Assembly (NCBI RefSeq): GCF_014199325.1
Contig: NZ_JACIJJ010000001.1
Span: 1,176,663-1,240,662, forward strand
Origin: Sphingomonas yantingensis
GTDB lineage: Bacteria > Pseudomonadota > Alphaproteobacteria > Sphingomonadales > Sphingomonadaceae
DNA: 64,000 nt
Direction: 5' to 3'
Of this stretch, positions 1 to 8,625 are shown piece by piece. The notes below the pieces were generated by a model. That model ran no database searches. It worked only from the letters and a program-made list of their open reading frames with translations, and was not told the DNA's origin. Each line of letters begins with the position of its first letter. The stretch's first letter is position 1. The position numbers and the translations under genes were made by a program.

Positions 1-344
1 CCTATTGGTTCGATGTCGAGGCGACCGCCTTCCTGTCCGACAAGGGCGAGCTGTTCGGCCGGGCCGAGGCCTATGTCGATCAGCGGCTGACCAACTGGTG
101 GGTGCTGCAACCGCGGGTCGAGGTCGAGCTGTCGGCACAGGACGTGCCGGCGCTCCGCCTTGGTTCGGGAGTCACTCGGGCGGAGGCGGGGCTGCGCCTG
201 CGTTACGAATGGAAGCGCGAGGTCGCGCCCTATGTCGGCGTGTCGTGGGAGCGGCGGTTCGGCGACACCGCGCGATTTGCGCGCGCGGACGGCGAGGGGA
301 CGGGCGGCTTCGCGTTCGTCGCGGGGCTGCGCGCCTGGTTCTAG
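1..344 (+). CDS. copB: CopB-type copper resistance outer-membrane protein, C-terminal part
   Basis: The window opens inside this gene; codons are in frame from base 3 and run to a TAG at 342-344. About 113 residues remain. They alternate hydrophobic and polar positions as in an outer-membrane beta-barrel, and carry stretches typical of the CopB C-terminus (YWFDVEAT, GRAEAYVDQRLTNWW, YEWKREVAPYVGV, and GLRAWF at the end). CopB proteins sit in the outer membrane and usually follow copA in copper-resistance operons; the upstream part lies outside the window. The family call rests on the C-terminal barrel signature only, so the N-terminal methionine-rich region cannot be checked. Confidence 0.8.
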   Translation, partial: YWFDVEATAFLSDKGELFGRAEAYVDQRLTNWWVLQPRVEVELSAQDVPALRLGSGVTRAEAGLRLRYEWKREVAPYVGVSWERRFGDTARFARADGEGTGGFAFVAGLRAWF

Positions 345-350
345 ATGAGC

Positions 351-430
351 GTCATCCCAGCGGAAGCTGGGATCGTTCGGTTCTTGGGCGCCGTGCTGCG
401 GCCAGAGGCCCCAGCCTTCGCTGGGGCGAC
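351..430. repeat. Composite hairpin repeat of sphingomonad type
   Basis: Two perfect 8-bp stem-loops lie 34 bp apart: ATCCCAGC-GGAA-GCTGGGAT at 354-373 and GCCCCAGC-CTTC-GCTGGGGC at 408-427. Both share the CCCAGC core and a 4-base loop. The element fills the gap between two converging genes. From memory, sequences of this form (GTCATCCCAGC...GCTGGGATC) are scattered between genes in sphingomonad genomes; in this position it may also end transcription from both sides. Open frames reading through it are artefacts. Confidence 0.75.
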
Positions 431-441
431 GTGCTCGCGGT

Positions 442-1350
442 TCACCGCCGCAGCGGCGTTGCGTCGTTCAGCGCGTTGCGGATCGTCGTCGCCGCGACGC
501 CCGCCTGGCCCATCGCGTTGGAAACCTGGTCGAGGCCGAGCACCACGTCGCCCGCCGCGAACAGGCCAGGGACGGTGGTGCGCATATGATCGTCGACGGT
601 CAGGCAGCCTTCGCCGGTCGCCGCCGCCCCCGCCGCGACGGCGAGGTCCGAGCGGATCGTCGAACCTAGCGCGGGATAGACGCTGTCGAACGCCACCCGT
701 CCCTCGGCGGTGTCGAGCACCAGCCGGTTGCCGTCGATCGTGTAGTCGCCGCAAGGCCCCTCGACGAGCACGACGCCAGCATCGTCCAGTGCCGCGCGGC
801 AGGCGTCGTCGAGATCGTGAACCCCCGGCGCGATCAGCGTCACGTCGCGCGTATAGCCGCGCAGGAACAGCGCCTCGCGCATCCCGTGGTCCCCGGTACC
901 GATCACGCCGACGCGCTTGTCCGTCACTTCATACCCGTCGCAGATCGGGCAATAGCGAAGCTGCCCGCCCGCCAGCGCCGCGTCGTGGAGCGCGTGGTCC
1001 ATCCCCTCCGGCCGGTGATTGATGACGCCTGTCGCGAGCAGGACGGTTCGCGCCTCCCAATTGCGGTCACCACAGGATATGCGAAAACAGCCGTCCAGCG
1101 GCTCGATCTCGGTCACGCGGCATTCCTCGCGCGTCACGCCGAACTCGGCCGCCTGGTCGCGCATCCGGCGGAGCAGTTCGGGGCCGGGAATGCCGCCGGG
1201 ATAGCCCGCATGGTTGTGCGTCCGCGGGATCATCGCGGCGCGGCTCGACCCGCAATCGAACATGCGGACCTTGAGGTGGAAGCGCGCGAGATAGATCGCG
1301 GCGGTCAGGCCGGCGGGGCCGGCGCCGACGATGATGCAATCTTCGATCAC
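442..1350 (-). CDS. NAD(P)/FAD-dependent oxidoreductase, thioredoxin-reductase-like
   Basis: A 302-residue flavoprotein of the thioredoxin reductase fold. The FAD-binding Rossmann motif [15 protein letters not shown] is at the N-terminus, CPICDGYE supplies a CxxC pair in the middle, [17 protein letters not shown] is the NAD(P)-binding motif, and FAAGDVV near the end is the second FAD motif. I chose the GTG at 1350 because a GGAGG lies 8 bases upstream; a longer frame from 1377 has no ribosome site. CPxCDGYE proteins are a TrxR-like group distinct from housekeeping TrxB, and their physiological substrate is not evident here. It converges on copB and diverges from trmD. Confidence 0.85.
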   Translation of the reverse strand: MIEDCIIVGAGPAGLTAAIYLARFHLKVRMFDCGSSRAAMIPRTHNHAGYPGGIPGPELLRRMRDQAAEFGVTREECRVTEIEPLDGCFRISCGDRNWEARTVLLATGVINHRPEGMDHALHDAALAGGQLRYCPICDGYEVTDKRVGVIGTGDHGMREALFLRGYTRDVTLIAPGVHDLDDACRAALDDAGVVLVEGPCGDYTIDGNRLVLDTAEGRVAFDSVYPALGSTIRSDLAVAAGAAATGEGCLTVDDHMRTTVPGLFAAGDVVLGLDQVSNAMGQAGVAATTIRNALNDATPLRR

Positions 1351-1386
1351 TTGCCTTTCCTCCCGCGTGCAGGCCAAGGAGCCCCC

Positions 1387-2124
1387 ATGGTCTTCGCCGC
1401 CACTGCCTTAACGCTTTACCCCGAGATGTTTCCCGGCCCGCTCGGCCTTTCGCTGGCGGGCAGGGGCCTGCGCGAGGGGCGGTGGCGCCTCGAGACCGTG
1501 CAGATTCGCGACTTCGCGACCGACAAGCATCGCAGCGTGGACGACACGCCCGCGGGCGGCGGCGCGGGGATGGTACTGCGCGCCGACGTACTGGCGGCGG
1601 CCTGCGACAGCGTCGGCTATGACCGGCCGATGCTGGCGATGAGCCCGCGGGGCAAGCCGTTGACGCAGGCGCGGGTGCGCGAGCTTGCCGCGGGGCCGGG
1701 CGTTTCGATCCTGTGCGGCCGGTTCGAGGGGTTCGACGAGCGCCTGTTCGAGGGGCGCCCGATCGAGCCGGTGTCGATCGGCGACTATGTCCTGTCCGGC
1801 GGCGAGATGGCGGCGCTCACCGTGCTCGACGCTTGCGTTCGGCTGCTTCCCGGCGTAATGGGCGCCGCTTCGAGCGGAGACGAGGAAAGCTTCGAAAGCG
1901 GCCTCCTCGAATACCCTCAATTCACCCGACCCGTCGAATGGGAAGGGCGCACGATCCCCGAAGTGCTGCGATCGGGGGATCATGCGCGGATCGCGGCCTG
2001 GCGACGTCAGATGGCCGAGACCGATACACGGCTAAGGAGGCCCGACCTTTGGGAGCGCCACACCGGCGTTCGGGTCAGCCTCCCTCTGGCGCGCAGCGAT
2101 GAAGATTGGGACGACAAGAAATGA
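1387..2124 (+). CDS. trmD: tRNA (guanine-37-N1)-methyltransferase
   Basis: A 245-residue SPOUT methyltransferase that adds a methyl group from SAM to N1 of G37, next to the anticodon, preventing frameshifts. Family signatures are visible: [33 protein letters not shown], and [19 protein letters not shown], which forms part of the trefoil-knot SAM site. The ATG at 1387 follows AAGGAG. The stop overlaps the rplS start as ATGA, so the two genes are translationally coupled. In many bacteria rpsP and rimM precede trmD; here the gene upstream is an unrelated divergent flavoprotein, so the rest of that operon is elsewhere. Confidence 0.97.
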   Translation: MVFAATALTLYPEMFPGPLGLSLAGRGLREGRWRLETVQIRDFATDKHRSVDDTPAGGGAGMVLRADVLAAACDSVGYDRPMLAMSPRGKPLTQARVRELAAGPGVSILCGRFEGFDERLFEGRPIEPVSIGDYVLSGGEMAALTVLDACVRLLPGVMGAASSGDEESFESGLLEYPQFTRPVEWEGRTIPEVLRSGDHARIAAWRRQMAETDTRLRRPDLWERHTGVRVSLPLARSDEDWDDKK

Positions 2125-2507
2125 ACCTGATCCAGCAGATCGAAGCTGAACAGATCGCCAAGTTCCTGGCCGACAAGAAGATCCCCGAGTTCCGTCCGGG
2201 CGATACGCTGAAGGTCGGCGTGAAGGTGATCGAGGGCGAGCGTCGCCGTGTCCAGAACTACGAGGGCGTGTGCATCGCGCGCTCGAACAAGGGCATGGGC
2301 AGCAACTTCACCGTCCGCAAGATTTCGTTCGGCGAGGGCGTCGAGCGCGTCTTCCCGCTCTATTCGCCGACGATCGATTCGATCGAGGTCGTTCGCCGCG
2401 GCGTCGTGCGTCGTGCGAAGCTCTATTATCTGCGTGGCCGCACCGGCAAGTCGGCGCGTATCGCCGAGCGCCGCGACCCGCGCCCGAGCGAGGTTGCCGC
2501 CAAGTAA
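2121..2507 (+). CDS. rplS: Large ribosomal subunit protein bL19
   Basis: A 128-residue ribosomal protein bL19, which lies at the 30S-50S interface. Hallmarks are the N-terminal [57 protein letters not shown] and [11 protein letters not shown]. The start overlaps the trmD stop (ATGA). A strong terminator follows at 2532-2565, which makes this the end of the trmD-rplS unit. The C-terminal tail ([11 protein letters not shown]) is slightly longer than in E. coli, as usual in alphaproteobacteria. Confidence 0.98.
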   Translation: MNLIQQIEAEQIAKFLADKKIPEFRPGDTLKVGVKVIEGERRRVQNYEGVCIARSNKGMGSNFTVRKISFGEGVERVFPLYSPTIDSIEVVRRGVVRRAKLYYLRGRTGKSARIAERRDPRPSEVAAK

Positions 2508-2531
2508 GGCATTGCGGTATCGCACGATTTC

Positions 2532-2565
2532 GGGGCGCGGCGGGGACACCTGCCGCGCCCCTTTT
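2532..2565 (+). terminator. Rho-independent terminator after rplS
   Basis: A perfect 10-bp stem, GGGGCGCGGC (2532-2541) and GCCGCGCCCC (2552-2561), with a 10-base loop and a TTTT run. It lies 24 bp after the rplS stop. Confidence 0.9.
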
Positions 2566-2687
2566 CGTGTCGGGCAGGGTCGATCGTACGGAAGCGAGCA
2601 TTTATTTCGCCCGCGCGCGTCCGGCGTGCATCCGCACGCGGGGGCTGTTGCGAAACTTACATGCGTTAGTTTAGCGATTGTGAGTAG

Positions 2688-3434
2688 ATGTACCGCAGCA
2701 CCGACCGTACCGATCGCAGCGACACCGCTGCCCATGCCAATCTTTTCCTGGCCGCGCTGCCGCGGGACGATGCGAGGGCAGTCGCGGCGGTGGCGATCCG
2801 CGTCACCTTCGCCAACGCCGAGCCGGTGGTGCCGGAGGCGCATGGCCCCTCACTCTGGCTGCCCGAGACGGCGGTGCTTTCCTTCGGCGAGCGGATCGGC
2901 GCCGAACTGGTCGAATGCGGGATGGTCGGGCGCGAGGGCGTGCTCGGCTGGGAGCCTGCGACCGGCGTCGCGCCGTCGAGCGCGATCGGCGTCCTGATCC
3001 GCGGCACCGCGCTGTCGATCCCTGGCGAGCGCGTCCAGGCGCTGTGTGCCGAGCGCCCGGCGCTCGCCGCCGCGCTGCTGCGCTATCGCGAGACGGTGAT
3101 CGCCCAGATGCGCTCGACCATCGCCGGGCGCCTGCATTGCCGGCCGGAGGCGCGGCTGGCGCGGTGGCTATGCATGCTGCACGACCGGGTGGAGGGCGAC
3201 ACGCTCGATATCACCCATCTGCGCCTGGCCGAGTTCCTTGCCTCGCGCCGGGCGGGCGTGACCGACAGCCTTCATCTGCTGGAGGGCGAGCGCGTCGTAC
3301 GTTGCACCCGCGGCAAGATCGTGGTGCGCGATCGCGCCGCGCTGCAAGGAGTGGCGGGCGAATGCTATGGCGCGGCGGAGACCGTGCATCGCGCGCTGCT
3401 CGGCCCGTTCGGCAAGGTCGGTATCGCGGCCTAG
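2688..3434 (+). CDS. Crp/Fnr-family transcriptional regulator
   Basis: A 248-residue regulator with an N-terminal cyclic-nucleotide-binding-like beta-roll (about residues 20-130: LWLPETAVLSFGERIG, MVGREGVLGWEP), a long dimerisation helix (LLRYRETVIAQMRSTIAGRLHCRPEARLARWL is its core region) and a C-terminal winged helix (LRLAEFLASRRAGVTDSLHLLEGERVV). It lacks the Fnr Fe-S cysteine cluster and the canonical cAMP pocket, so the effector is unknown. It is close in type to Crp/Fnr proteins that alphaproteobacteria keep in several copies. It converges on the ECF sigma gene, with 2 bp between the stops. The upstream region has a short motif shared with the second Crp gene at 9289. Confidence 0.85.
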   Translation: MYRSTDRTDRSDTAAHANLFLAALPRDDARAVAAVAIRVTFANAEPVVPEAHGPSLWLPETAVLSFGERIGAELVECGMVGREGVLGWEPATGVAPSSAIGVLIRGTALSIPGERVQALCAERPALAAALLRYRETVIAQMRSTIAGRLHCRPEARLARWLCMLHDRVEGDTLDITHLRLAEFLASRRAGVTDSLHLLEGERVVRCTRGKIVVRDRAALQGVAGECYGAAETVHRALLGPFGKVGIAA

Positions 3435-3436
3435 GG

Positions 3437-3976
3437 TCAGTCGGCGTCGAGGCAGACCCGAAGCCGTTCGAGCCCGCGCCGCACCCAGCTCTTCATCGTG
3501 CCGAGCGGTACCGATGCGTGGGTCGCCATCTCCGCATAGCTGTAGCCGTCGAAGAAGGCCGAGCGGATGAACTGGCGCTGATGGTCCTCGAGCAGCGTCA
3601 TGCAGCGGGCGAGACCGATGCGCAGGTCGGGGTCGCCAGAGACACTCGCATCCGCCGAGTCAGCGGGTTCGCCGTCTTCGCGCCGGCGATCGCGGCGGCG
3701 CTGACTGTCGATCGCGCTGTTGCGGGCGATCGTCGCCATCCAGGTGATCGGGCTGGCGCGCGCCGGATCGAAGCTGCCCGCCCGGTCCCAGATTTTCAGA
3801 TAGACTTCCTGAAGAACATCCTCCGCCGTTTCCTTGTCGTGGACGAGGCGCAGGACGATCCCGAACAACTTGTGCGACGTATCGGCATAGATCCGCGCAA
3901 AGGCCACGCGATCTCCGGCAGCGGCGAGGGCAAGGTCGTCATTCAGGCGCATTCGCGCCCCGTCCGCCTTTTGCAT
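3437..3976 (-). CDS. ECF-type RNA polymerase sigma factor
   Basis: A 179-residue group 4 (extracytoplasmic function) sigma factor. Region 2 is visible as LFGIVLRLVHDKETAEDVLQEVYLKIWDRAGSFDP with the ITWMATIARNSAIDSQRRR helix, and region 4 as FFDGYSYAEMATHASVPLGTMKSWVRRGLERLR. It resembles the SigK/RpoE-like group that is normally paired with a zinc or RskA-type anti-sigma factor. No anti-sigma gene lies next to it: downstream is the converging Crp gene and upstream the divergent halogenase. Its targets may include its own promoter or the halogenase promoter in the 141-bp shared region, which is inference. Confidence 0.92.
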   Translation of the reverse strand: MQKADGARMRLNDDLALAAAGDRVAFARIYADTSHKLFGIVLRLVHDKETAEDVLQEVYLKIWDRAGSFDPARASPITWMATIARNSAIDSQRRRDRRREDGEPADSADASVSGDPDLRIGLARCMTLLEDHQRQFIRSAFFDGYSYAEMATHASVPLGTMKSWVRRGLERLRVCLDAD

Positions 3977-4117
3977 AGCCTCTCCCGTACCGTTTCGTAC
4001 ATTTAGCCGGGGCGCGATACCGCCGAAAAGAGGTAGTTTTGAACCATCGAACTACTACGGATGCCCGCCCGCCATTGGCGGGTGGCAGGCCGCCGGTGGC
4101 TGCGCTACGCTGACCCT

Positions 4118-5638
4118 ATGGCGCAGCAGCGTTCGATCCTGATCGTCGGCGGCGGCACGGCCGGATGGCTAACCGCGGCCTATCTGGCGCGGGCGCTCGG
4201 CCAGCGTGCCGCGATCACCGTCCTCGAGTCGCCGGGCATCGGCATCATCGGGGTGGGTGAGGGCGCGTTCCCGACGATCCGCACGACGCTGCGCCACATC
4301 GGCATCGACGAGGCGCGCTTCGTGCGAGAGGCGGGCGCGACGTTCAAGCAGGGCGTGCGGTTCGACGACTGGCTGCATTCGCCCACCCCGGCGGGACGGC
4401 ATCGTTATCTCCACCCCTTCGACGCGCCCTATCAGGCGGAGGGCACCGATCTGGTCGCGCACTGGCTGCTCAAGCCGGCATCCGCGCGCGAGCCTTTCGC
4501 CGAGGCGATGACGATCCAGAACCGCGTCGCCGATGCGGTCCGCGCGCCCAAGCATTCGGGCGAGGGCGATTATGACGGGCCGCTGGCCTATGCCTATCAT
4601 TTCGACGCGCATCGGCTGGCCGCGTTGCTGCGGGCGCGGGCGGTCGAACTGGGCGTCAGGCACCTCGAGGGGGAACTTCGCGGGGTCGAGACGGGCGAGG
4701 CTGGGATCGGGCGCGTCCATACCGACGCGCACGGAGCGCTGACCGCCGACCTCTATGTCGACTGTTCGGGCTTTCGCGCCGAGTTGCTCGGCCGGGCGCT
4801 AGGCGGGCCGTTCAGGTCGGCTAAGGCGCACCTGTTCACCGACCGGGCGCTCGCCTGCAAGATCGCCTATGACCGGCCCGACACGCCGATCGAGAGCGTG
4901 ACGACCGCGACCGCCCACGAGGCCGGCTGGATCTGGGACATCGGTCTTCAGCATGCACGGGGCCTTGGCTGCGTCTATTCGAGCGCACACCTGTCCGATG
5001 CGCGTGCGGCGGAAATCCTGCGCGCCTATGTCGGCCACGACCGCTTCGATGCGCGGATCATCCCGTTCGAGCCCGGCTGGCGCGAGACGCAGTGGGTGGG
5101 CAATTGCGTCGCGGTGGGGCTGGCCGGCGGGTTCCTCGAGCCGCTCGAATCGACGGGCATCGTGCTGATCGAGGCGGCAGCGGCGATGATCGCGGAGTTC
5201 CTGCCCTTCGGCGGGGCGGTGTCGGCGTCGGCGTCGCGCTTCAACGCGCTGATGGGTGCGCGTTATGGAGCGATCACCAATTTCCTGAAGCTGCATTACT
5301 GCCTGTCGCGCCGGCCCGAACCGTTCTGGCGTGACAATGCCGACCCGGCCTCGATCCCCGACACGCTGGGCGCGATGCTGGCCGAGTGGCGGCATCGGCC
5401 GCCCAGCCGGTTCGACTTCCTTGTGGGGACGGAGAGCTTCGCGCCGTTCAACTATCAATATGTACTGTACGGGATGGGGTTCGAAACCGATCTCGGCCAG
5501 GACGCGGGCGGCGGTGCGGACGCCGCCCATGCCGAGCGCCTGTTCGAGCGCATCCGCAGCTTCGGCCGGCAGGCGGTGGCCGAACTGCCCGAGCACCGCG
5601 CCCTCATCCGCCAGATCGGCGAGGGCGTCGCGGCTTAA
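4118..5638 (+). CDS. Flavin-dependent tryptophan-halogenase-family protein
   Basis: A 506-residue member of the tryptophan halogenase family, which uses FADH2, oxygen and halide to chlorinate or brominate an aromatic substrate. The FAD motif GGGTAGW is at the N-terminus (residues about 11-17), the lysine that handles hypohalous acid lies in FKQGVRFDDW, WIWDIGLQ matches the WxWxI signature, and GFLEPLESTGI holds the conserved glutamate. I chose the ATG at 4118; a frame from 4061 runs through a hairpin and has no ribosome site. In Caulobacter and sphingomonads such genes often lie near TonB receptors and may act on free or bound tryptophan; no flavin reductase partner is next to this one. It converges on the porin gene with a 4-bp overlap. 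Confidence 0.9.
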   Translation: MAQQRSILIVGGGTAGWLTAAYLARALGQRAAITVLESPGIGIIGVGEGAFPTIRTTLRHIGIDEARFVREAGATFKQGVRFDDWLHSPTPAGRHRYLHPFDAPYQAEGTDLVAHWLLKPASAREPFAEAMTIQNRVADAVRAPKHSGEGDYDGPLAYAYHFDAHRLAALLRARAVELGVRHLEGELRGVETGEAGIGRVHTDAHGALTADLYVDCSGFRAELLGRALGGPFRSAKAHLFTDRALACKIAYDRPDTPIESVTTATAHEAGWIWDIGLQHARGLGCVYSSAHLSDARAAEILRAYVGHDRFDARIIPFEPGWRETQWVGNCVAVGLAGGFLEPLESTGIVLIEAAAAMIAEFLPFGGAVSASASRFNALMGARYGAITNFLKLHYCLSRRPEPFWRDNADPASIPDTLGAMLAEWRHRPPSRFDFLVGTESFAPFNYQYVLYGMGFETDLGQDAGGGADAAHAERLFERIRSFGRQAVAELPEHRALIRQIGEGVAA

Positions 5639-6837
5639 CGCAGCCAGTCGATCTCCAGCCAGAACTTGTCGGTGTCGGCGGCAAAGCCGTCGGCCAGATA
5701 ATGCGCCCATCGTGCGGAGAACTGGAACGGCCCCCGCTTCGCCAGAACAAGCAGGTCCAGTTCGTCGCCATAGGGGTGCACCAGCCGGTCGCTGGTGAAA
5801 TGATGACCCGCCGCGGTCAGTGCGATGCTGCCGAACGCGCCCACCTGCTTCCAGCTATGGCCGAGCGTCGCATAATAGTCGCGCACGCCGTCGGGCGGGG
5901 TGGTCGCGAACTTGCCGGCCCAGCCGTTGAACTTGAACGCGGCGCCGAGCGGGGCCTGCACGCTCGTCAGTGCGATCCCGCGGTCGGCCCCCAGAAGCTC
6001 GCCGCCCAGCCCCGCGGTCCAGCCGCCGCGCCCCAGCACCGCCTCCGCCAGCGCATAGGTCGCGGCATAGTCGTTGGGATTGCGATGCCAGTCGCTCTGC
6101 CGCGCGGCCGTGGCGGTGTAGGTGAGGGAAAGGTCGCGGGCGAGCGGCAGCTTGCCGTTGGCGCGCAGCCCCCAGGTCTGGCTCGACAACGCGAAGTTCT
6201 GCACCGCCGCCGCATCCTGATCGACCAGATAGGCGAAGGCCGAGAGCGTCGCGCGTGGGCCGCCGATGCTGGCGAGCGCGAAGAGATTGTCGCCGCCGAT
6301 GCTGGTCGGGCGCGCGCCATAGCCGTCGCGGCCATAGACCGTCCGCACCGACCAGGCATAGCTGAGGTCGAGGCGCGGCGCCGCGCCCTTGCCAAGCTGG
6401 ACGCGCGCGGCGTCGAAGGTCTGCTCGCTCTGCCGCCAGGGGGCCGCGGCGACGAAGCGGTCGTCGGCGAGCGTGATCCGCTGGCGGCCCGCGGTCGCGG
6501 TTACGTTCGGCCCGGCATAGCGAAGCTGAAGGCGGTTGAGCTCGATATTCTCGGGGTCGGGTACGGTCGGATAGCCCGGCCGCATATTCAGCCCGTCATT
6601 GTAGCGATCGACCAGCGCGGCGACGGCCTCGCCCTCGACCAGCGCCGACCATGGCCCGTGCTCGGCGATGATGCCGGGGCGCAGGCGCAGCGTCAGTGCG
6701 TCGGCGCTGCGCGGCAGATCGGCCTGATCGACATGCTCGTAGCGCAGCCGCGCATCGATGCTCGGCTTGATCGCGATCTCCTGCGCCGACGCCGGCGTGC
6801 CGACGAGCACCGCAAGGACCGCCAGTGCCCTCAGCAT
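5635..6837 (-). CDS. Outer-membrane porin of the alginate-export type
   Basis: A 400-residue beta-barrel protein. A signal peptide (MLRALAVLAVLVGTPASAQ) is followed by RLRYEHVDQADLPRSADALTLRLR, a typical start for alginate-export-domain proteins (AlgE-like), then repeated amphipathic strands ending in WLEIDWLR. The C-terminal residue pattern fits outer-membrane insertion. The start overlaps the antiporter stop (TGATG), so the two are an operon. The transported substrate is not evident; the pairing with a cation/proton antiporter suggests an envelope or ion-homeostasis unit. The family name should not be read as proof of alginate export. Confidence 0.8.
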   Translation of the reverse strand: MLRALAVLAVLVGTPASAQEIAIKPSIDARLRYEHVDQADLPRSADALTLRLRPGIIAEHGPWSALVEGEAVAALVDRYNDGLNMRPGYPTVPDPENIELNRLQLRYAGPNVTATAGRQRITLADDRFVAAAPWRQSEQTFDAARVQLGKGAAPRLDLSYAWSVRTVYGRDGYGARPTSIGGDNLFALASIGGPRATLSAFAYLVDQDAAAVQNFALSSQTWGLRANGKLPLARDLSLTYTATAARQSDWHRNPNDYAATYALAEAVLGRGGWTAGLGGELLGADRGIALTSVQAPLGAAFKFNGWAGKFATTPPDGVRDYYATLGHSWKQVGAFGSIALTAAGHHFTSDRLVHPYGDELDLLVLAKRGPFQFSARWAHYLADGFAADTDKFWLEIDWLR

Positions 6838-8207
6838 CAGGCCGCGGTCGCCAGCTCGCGCTCGTCGACGGGCGCCAGCTCGCCGCTGGCACGCGCGCGC
6901 CGGCCATAGACCGCCTCGAACAGCGGGGTCGCCATCACCGTCGTCACGATCGCCATCAGGACCAGCATTGAGAAAAGCGTCGGGCCGATGATCCCCTTTT
7001 GCAGGCCGATGTTGATGATGATGAGCTCCATCAGCCCGCGCGAATTCATCAGCGCGCCGATGCCGAGCGCGGTGCGGTTGTCCTCCCCCGCCAGCCGCGC
7101 GGCGGCGTAGCAGGCACCGAACTTGGCGAGAATCGAGACCGCGAGGATACCGAGCGCAACGAGCAGCAGCGGCAGCGAGTTCACCATGTCCATCCGCGTG
7201 TTCAGCCCCGAATAGGTGAAGAACATCGGCAGCAGGAGGACGACCGCCAGCGGCTCCACCTTGCGCTTCATCTCGGTCACGAACAGCCCGCGAGGCATGC
7301 ACGCGCCGAGCAGGAAACCGCCGAAGATCGCGTGGATGCCGATCGCGTCCATCAGGAACGCCGACAGGCAGAAGAGCGCCAGCGTGATCGCCAGCACCTG
7401 CATCGACATCTCGCCGCGCGCCTCGACCGCACGGCCGAGGGGGGCGAGCAGGCGATGGCCGACCGTGACCATGAACAGGACGTAGAGAAGCGCCCCGCCG
7501 ATCGCGATCACCGCAACGCCCGGTCCGGCACCGAACGTCGCCAATACCACCGCAAGCACGCACCATGATGCCGCATCGTCGAAGGCCCCCGCGGTCAACG
7601 ACAGAGTGCCAAGCGAGGAATTGGCGAGCCCGCGCTCGTTGATGATGCGCGCCAGCATCGGGAAGGCGGTGAGGGCGATACACGCACCCATGAACAGCGT
7701 CGCGTTGCTGGTGCTGATCCCCGGCGTGAACAGACCCGGCACCTGGAGGAGCCAGGGCGTGATGAGCGCCGCGAGCGCAAACGGCGCGGCGATGCCGGCG
7801 GCCGAGACGCCCGCGGCGCTCTTCGCCTTGGTGCGGAAATGGTCGAGCCGCAGCGTCAGGCCGACGAGGAACATGTAGAGCCCGACACCGAGCTGCGCGC
7901 CCGTGTAAAGGACGTTGCGCGTTTCCTTGGGAAAGATAGCTGCCTGGAGGTCCGGGGTGAGGAGGCCGAACAGCGACGGGCCGAGCAACACGCCGGCAAT
8001 CATCTCGCCCACCACCTGCGGCTGGCCGAGAAAGCGCTGGCCGATCCAGCCGACGACGCGGCAGGCGGCGATGATGATCGCGAGCTGGAGGAAGAAATGG
8101 ATGCTGAAATCGCCGGGCGCATAGCTTTTGGCGGCGTTCACCGCAGGGCCGTGCGGCGACAGCACGTCGCCTAGCGCGGTCCAACCTTGAGCCAATAGTT
8201 CGAGCAT
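6837..8207 (-). CDS. Cation:proton antiporter, CPA2 family
   Basis: A 456-residue integral membrane protein with about 12 transmembrane segments, of the Na+/H+ or K+/H+ exchanger (CPA2) family. Visible segments include FFLQLAIIIAACRVVGWIG, GEMIAGVLLGPSLFGLL, LGVGLYMFLVGLTLRL, and the AFDDAASW segment with paired aspartates as in the ion-binding site of CPA2 exchangers. LMNSRGLMELIIINIGL is the typical late helix. It has no TrkA-N (KefB-type) cytosolic domain, so it is a short form. The ATG at 8207 follows GGAGG. It is the first gene of a two-gene operon with the porin. Confidence 0.9.
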   Translation of the reverse strand: MLELLAQGWTALGDVLSPHGPAVNAAKSYAPGDFSIHFFLQLAIIIAACRVVGWIGQRFLGQPQVVGEMIAGVLLGPSLFGLLTPDLQAAIFPKETRNVLYTGAQLGVGLYMFLVGLTLRLDHFRTKAKSAAGVSAAGIAAPFALAALITPWLLQVPGLFTPGISTSNATLFMGACIALTAFPMLARIINERGLANSSLGTLSLTAGAFDDAASWCVLAVVLATFGAGPGVAVIAIGGALLYVLFMVTVGHRLLAPLGRAVEARGEMSMQVLAITLALFCLSAFLMDAIGIHAIFGGFLLGACMPRGLFVTEMKRKVEPLAVVLLLPMFFTYSGLNTRMDMVNSLPLLLVALGILAVSILAKFGACYAAARLAGEDNRTALGIGALMNSRGLMELIIINIGLQKGIIGPTLFSMLVLMAIVTTVMATPLFEAVYGRRARASGELAPVDERELATAA

Positions 8208-8352
8208 CGTTCCTCCCCCGAGGGTGCGGGCGCTTCGCCGCCTTATGTCACCCGCGTTGAAACCGCGATCCGCGGATGCCCGCAAGCGGCCTTTGGGGCG
8301 CGCCGGACGATTTCCCGCCCGGGTCGCCGATCTGTTGCAGCGGCTCCACAAC

Positions 8353-8368
8353 GTAGGTACGTACCTAC
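8353..8368. promoter_or_regulatory. Perfect 16-bp palindrome, probable antitoxin operator
   Basis: GTAGGTAC-GTACCTAC is an exact inverted repeat centred 33 bp upstream of the antitoxin start. Phd/YefM antitoxins repress their own operons through short palindromes at this position, so this is the likely operator. AT-rich sequence (ATCTTAAAG) follows at once and could hold a -10 element. Confidence 0.8.
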
Positions 8369-8393
8369 ATCTTAAAGCACTTAGGGCCGGGTT

Positions 8394-8618
8394 ATGAAGG
8401 TCGTCAGCGCACGCGAATTCAATCAGGACGTGAGCGCCGCCAAGCGGATCGCGCGCGAGGAGCCGCTGTTCGTGACCGATCGCGGCCGGCCGACTCACGT
8501 GCTGATGAGTATCGAGGCGTATCGCGGGCTGAAGGGACGCCGCGAATCGATCGTCGATCTGCTGGCGGTCACCACGCCTGCGCCGCCGGTCGCCACGCGC
8601 GACGACTGGCGGGGCTGA
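8394..8618 (+). CDS. Antitoxin, Phd/YefM family
   Basis: A 74-residue protein with the Phd/YefM N-terminal DNA-binding fold: MKVVSAREFNQDVSAAKRIAR, then PLFVTDRGRPTHVLMSIEAYRGL. The last 25 residues (SIVDLLAVTTPAPPVATRDDW) form the extended tail that usually wraps the toxin. It is followed 7 bp later by a PIN-domain toxin, and a perfect palindrome lies upstream. It neutralises the toxin and represses the operon, by family knowledge. Confidence 0.93.
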   Translation: MKVVSAREFNQDVSAAKRIAREEPLFVTDRGRPTHVLMSIEAYRGLKGRRESIVDLLAVTTPAPPVATRDDWRG

Positions 8619-8625
8619 GGGGCCG

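Noticed and set aside
345..1022. Plus-strand frame beginning SVIPAEAG
   Set aside because: It is a translation of the hairpin repeat followed by antisense of the flavoprotein gene.
442..2124. Long plus-strand frame 817-2124 running through the flavoprotein gene into trmD
   Set aside because: Only the part from ATG 1387 matches TrmD; the rest is antisense to a clear flavoprotein gene, as usual at this GC content.
5635..8184. A single minus-strand frame of 849 codons spanning porin and antiporter
   Set aside because: The antiporter is read in another frame; only the part from ATG 6837 with a signal peptide is the porin gene.
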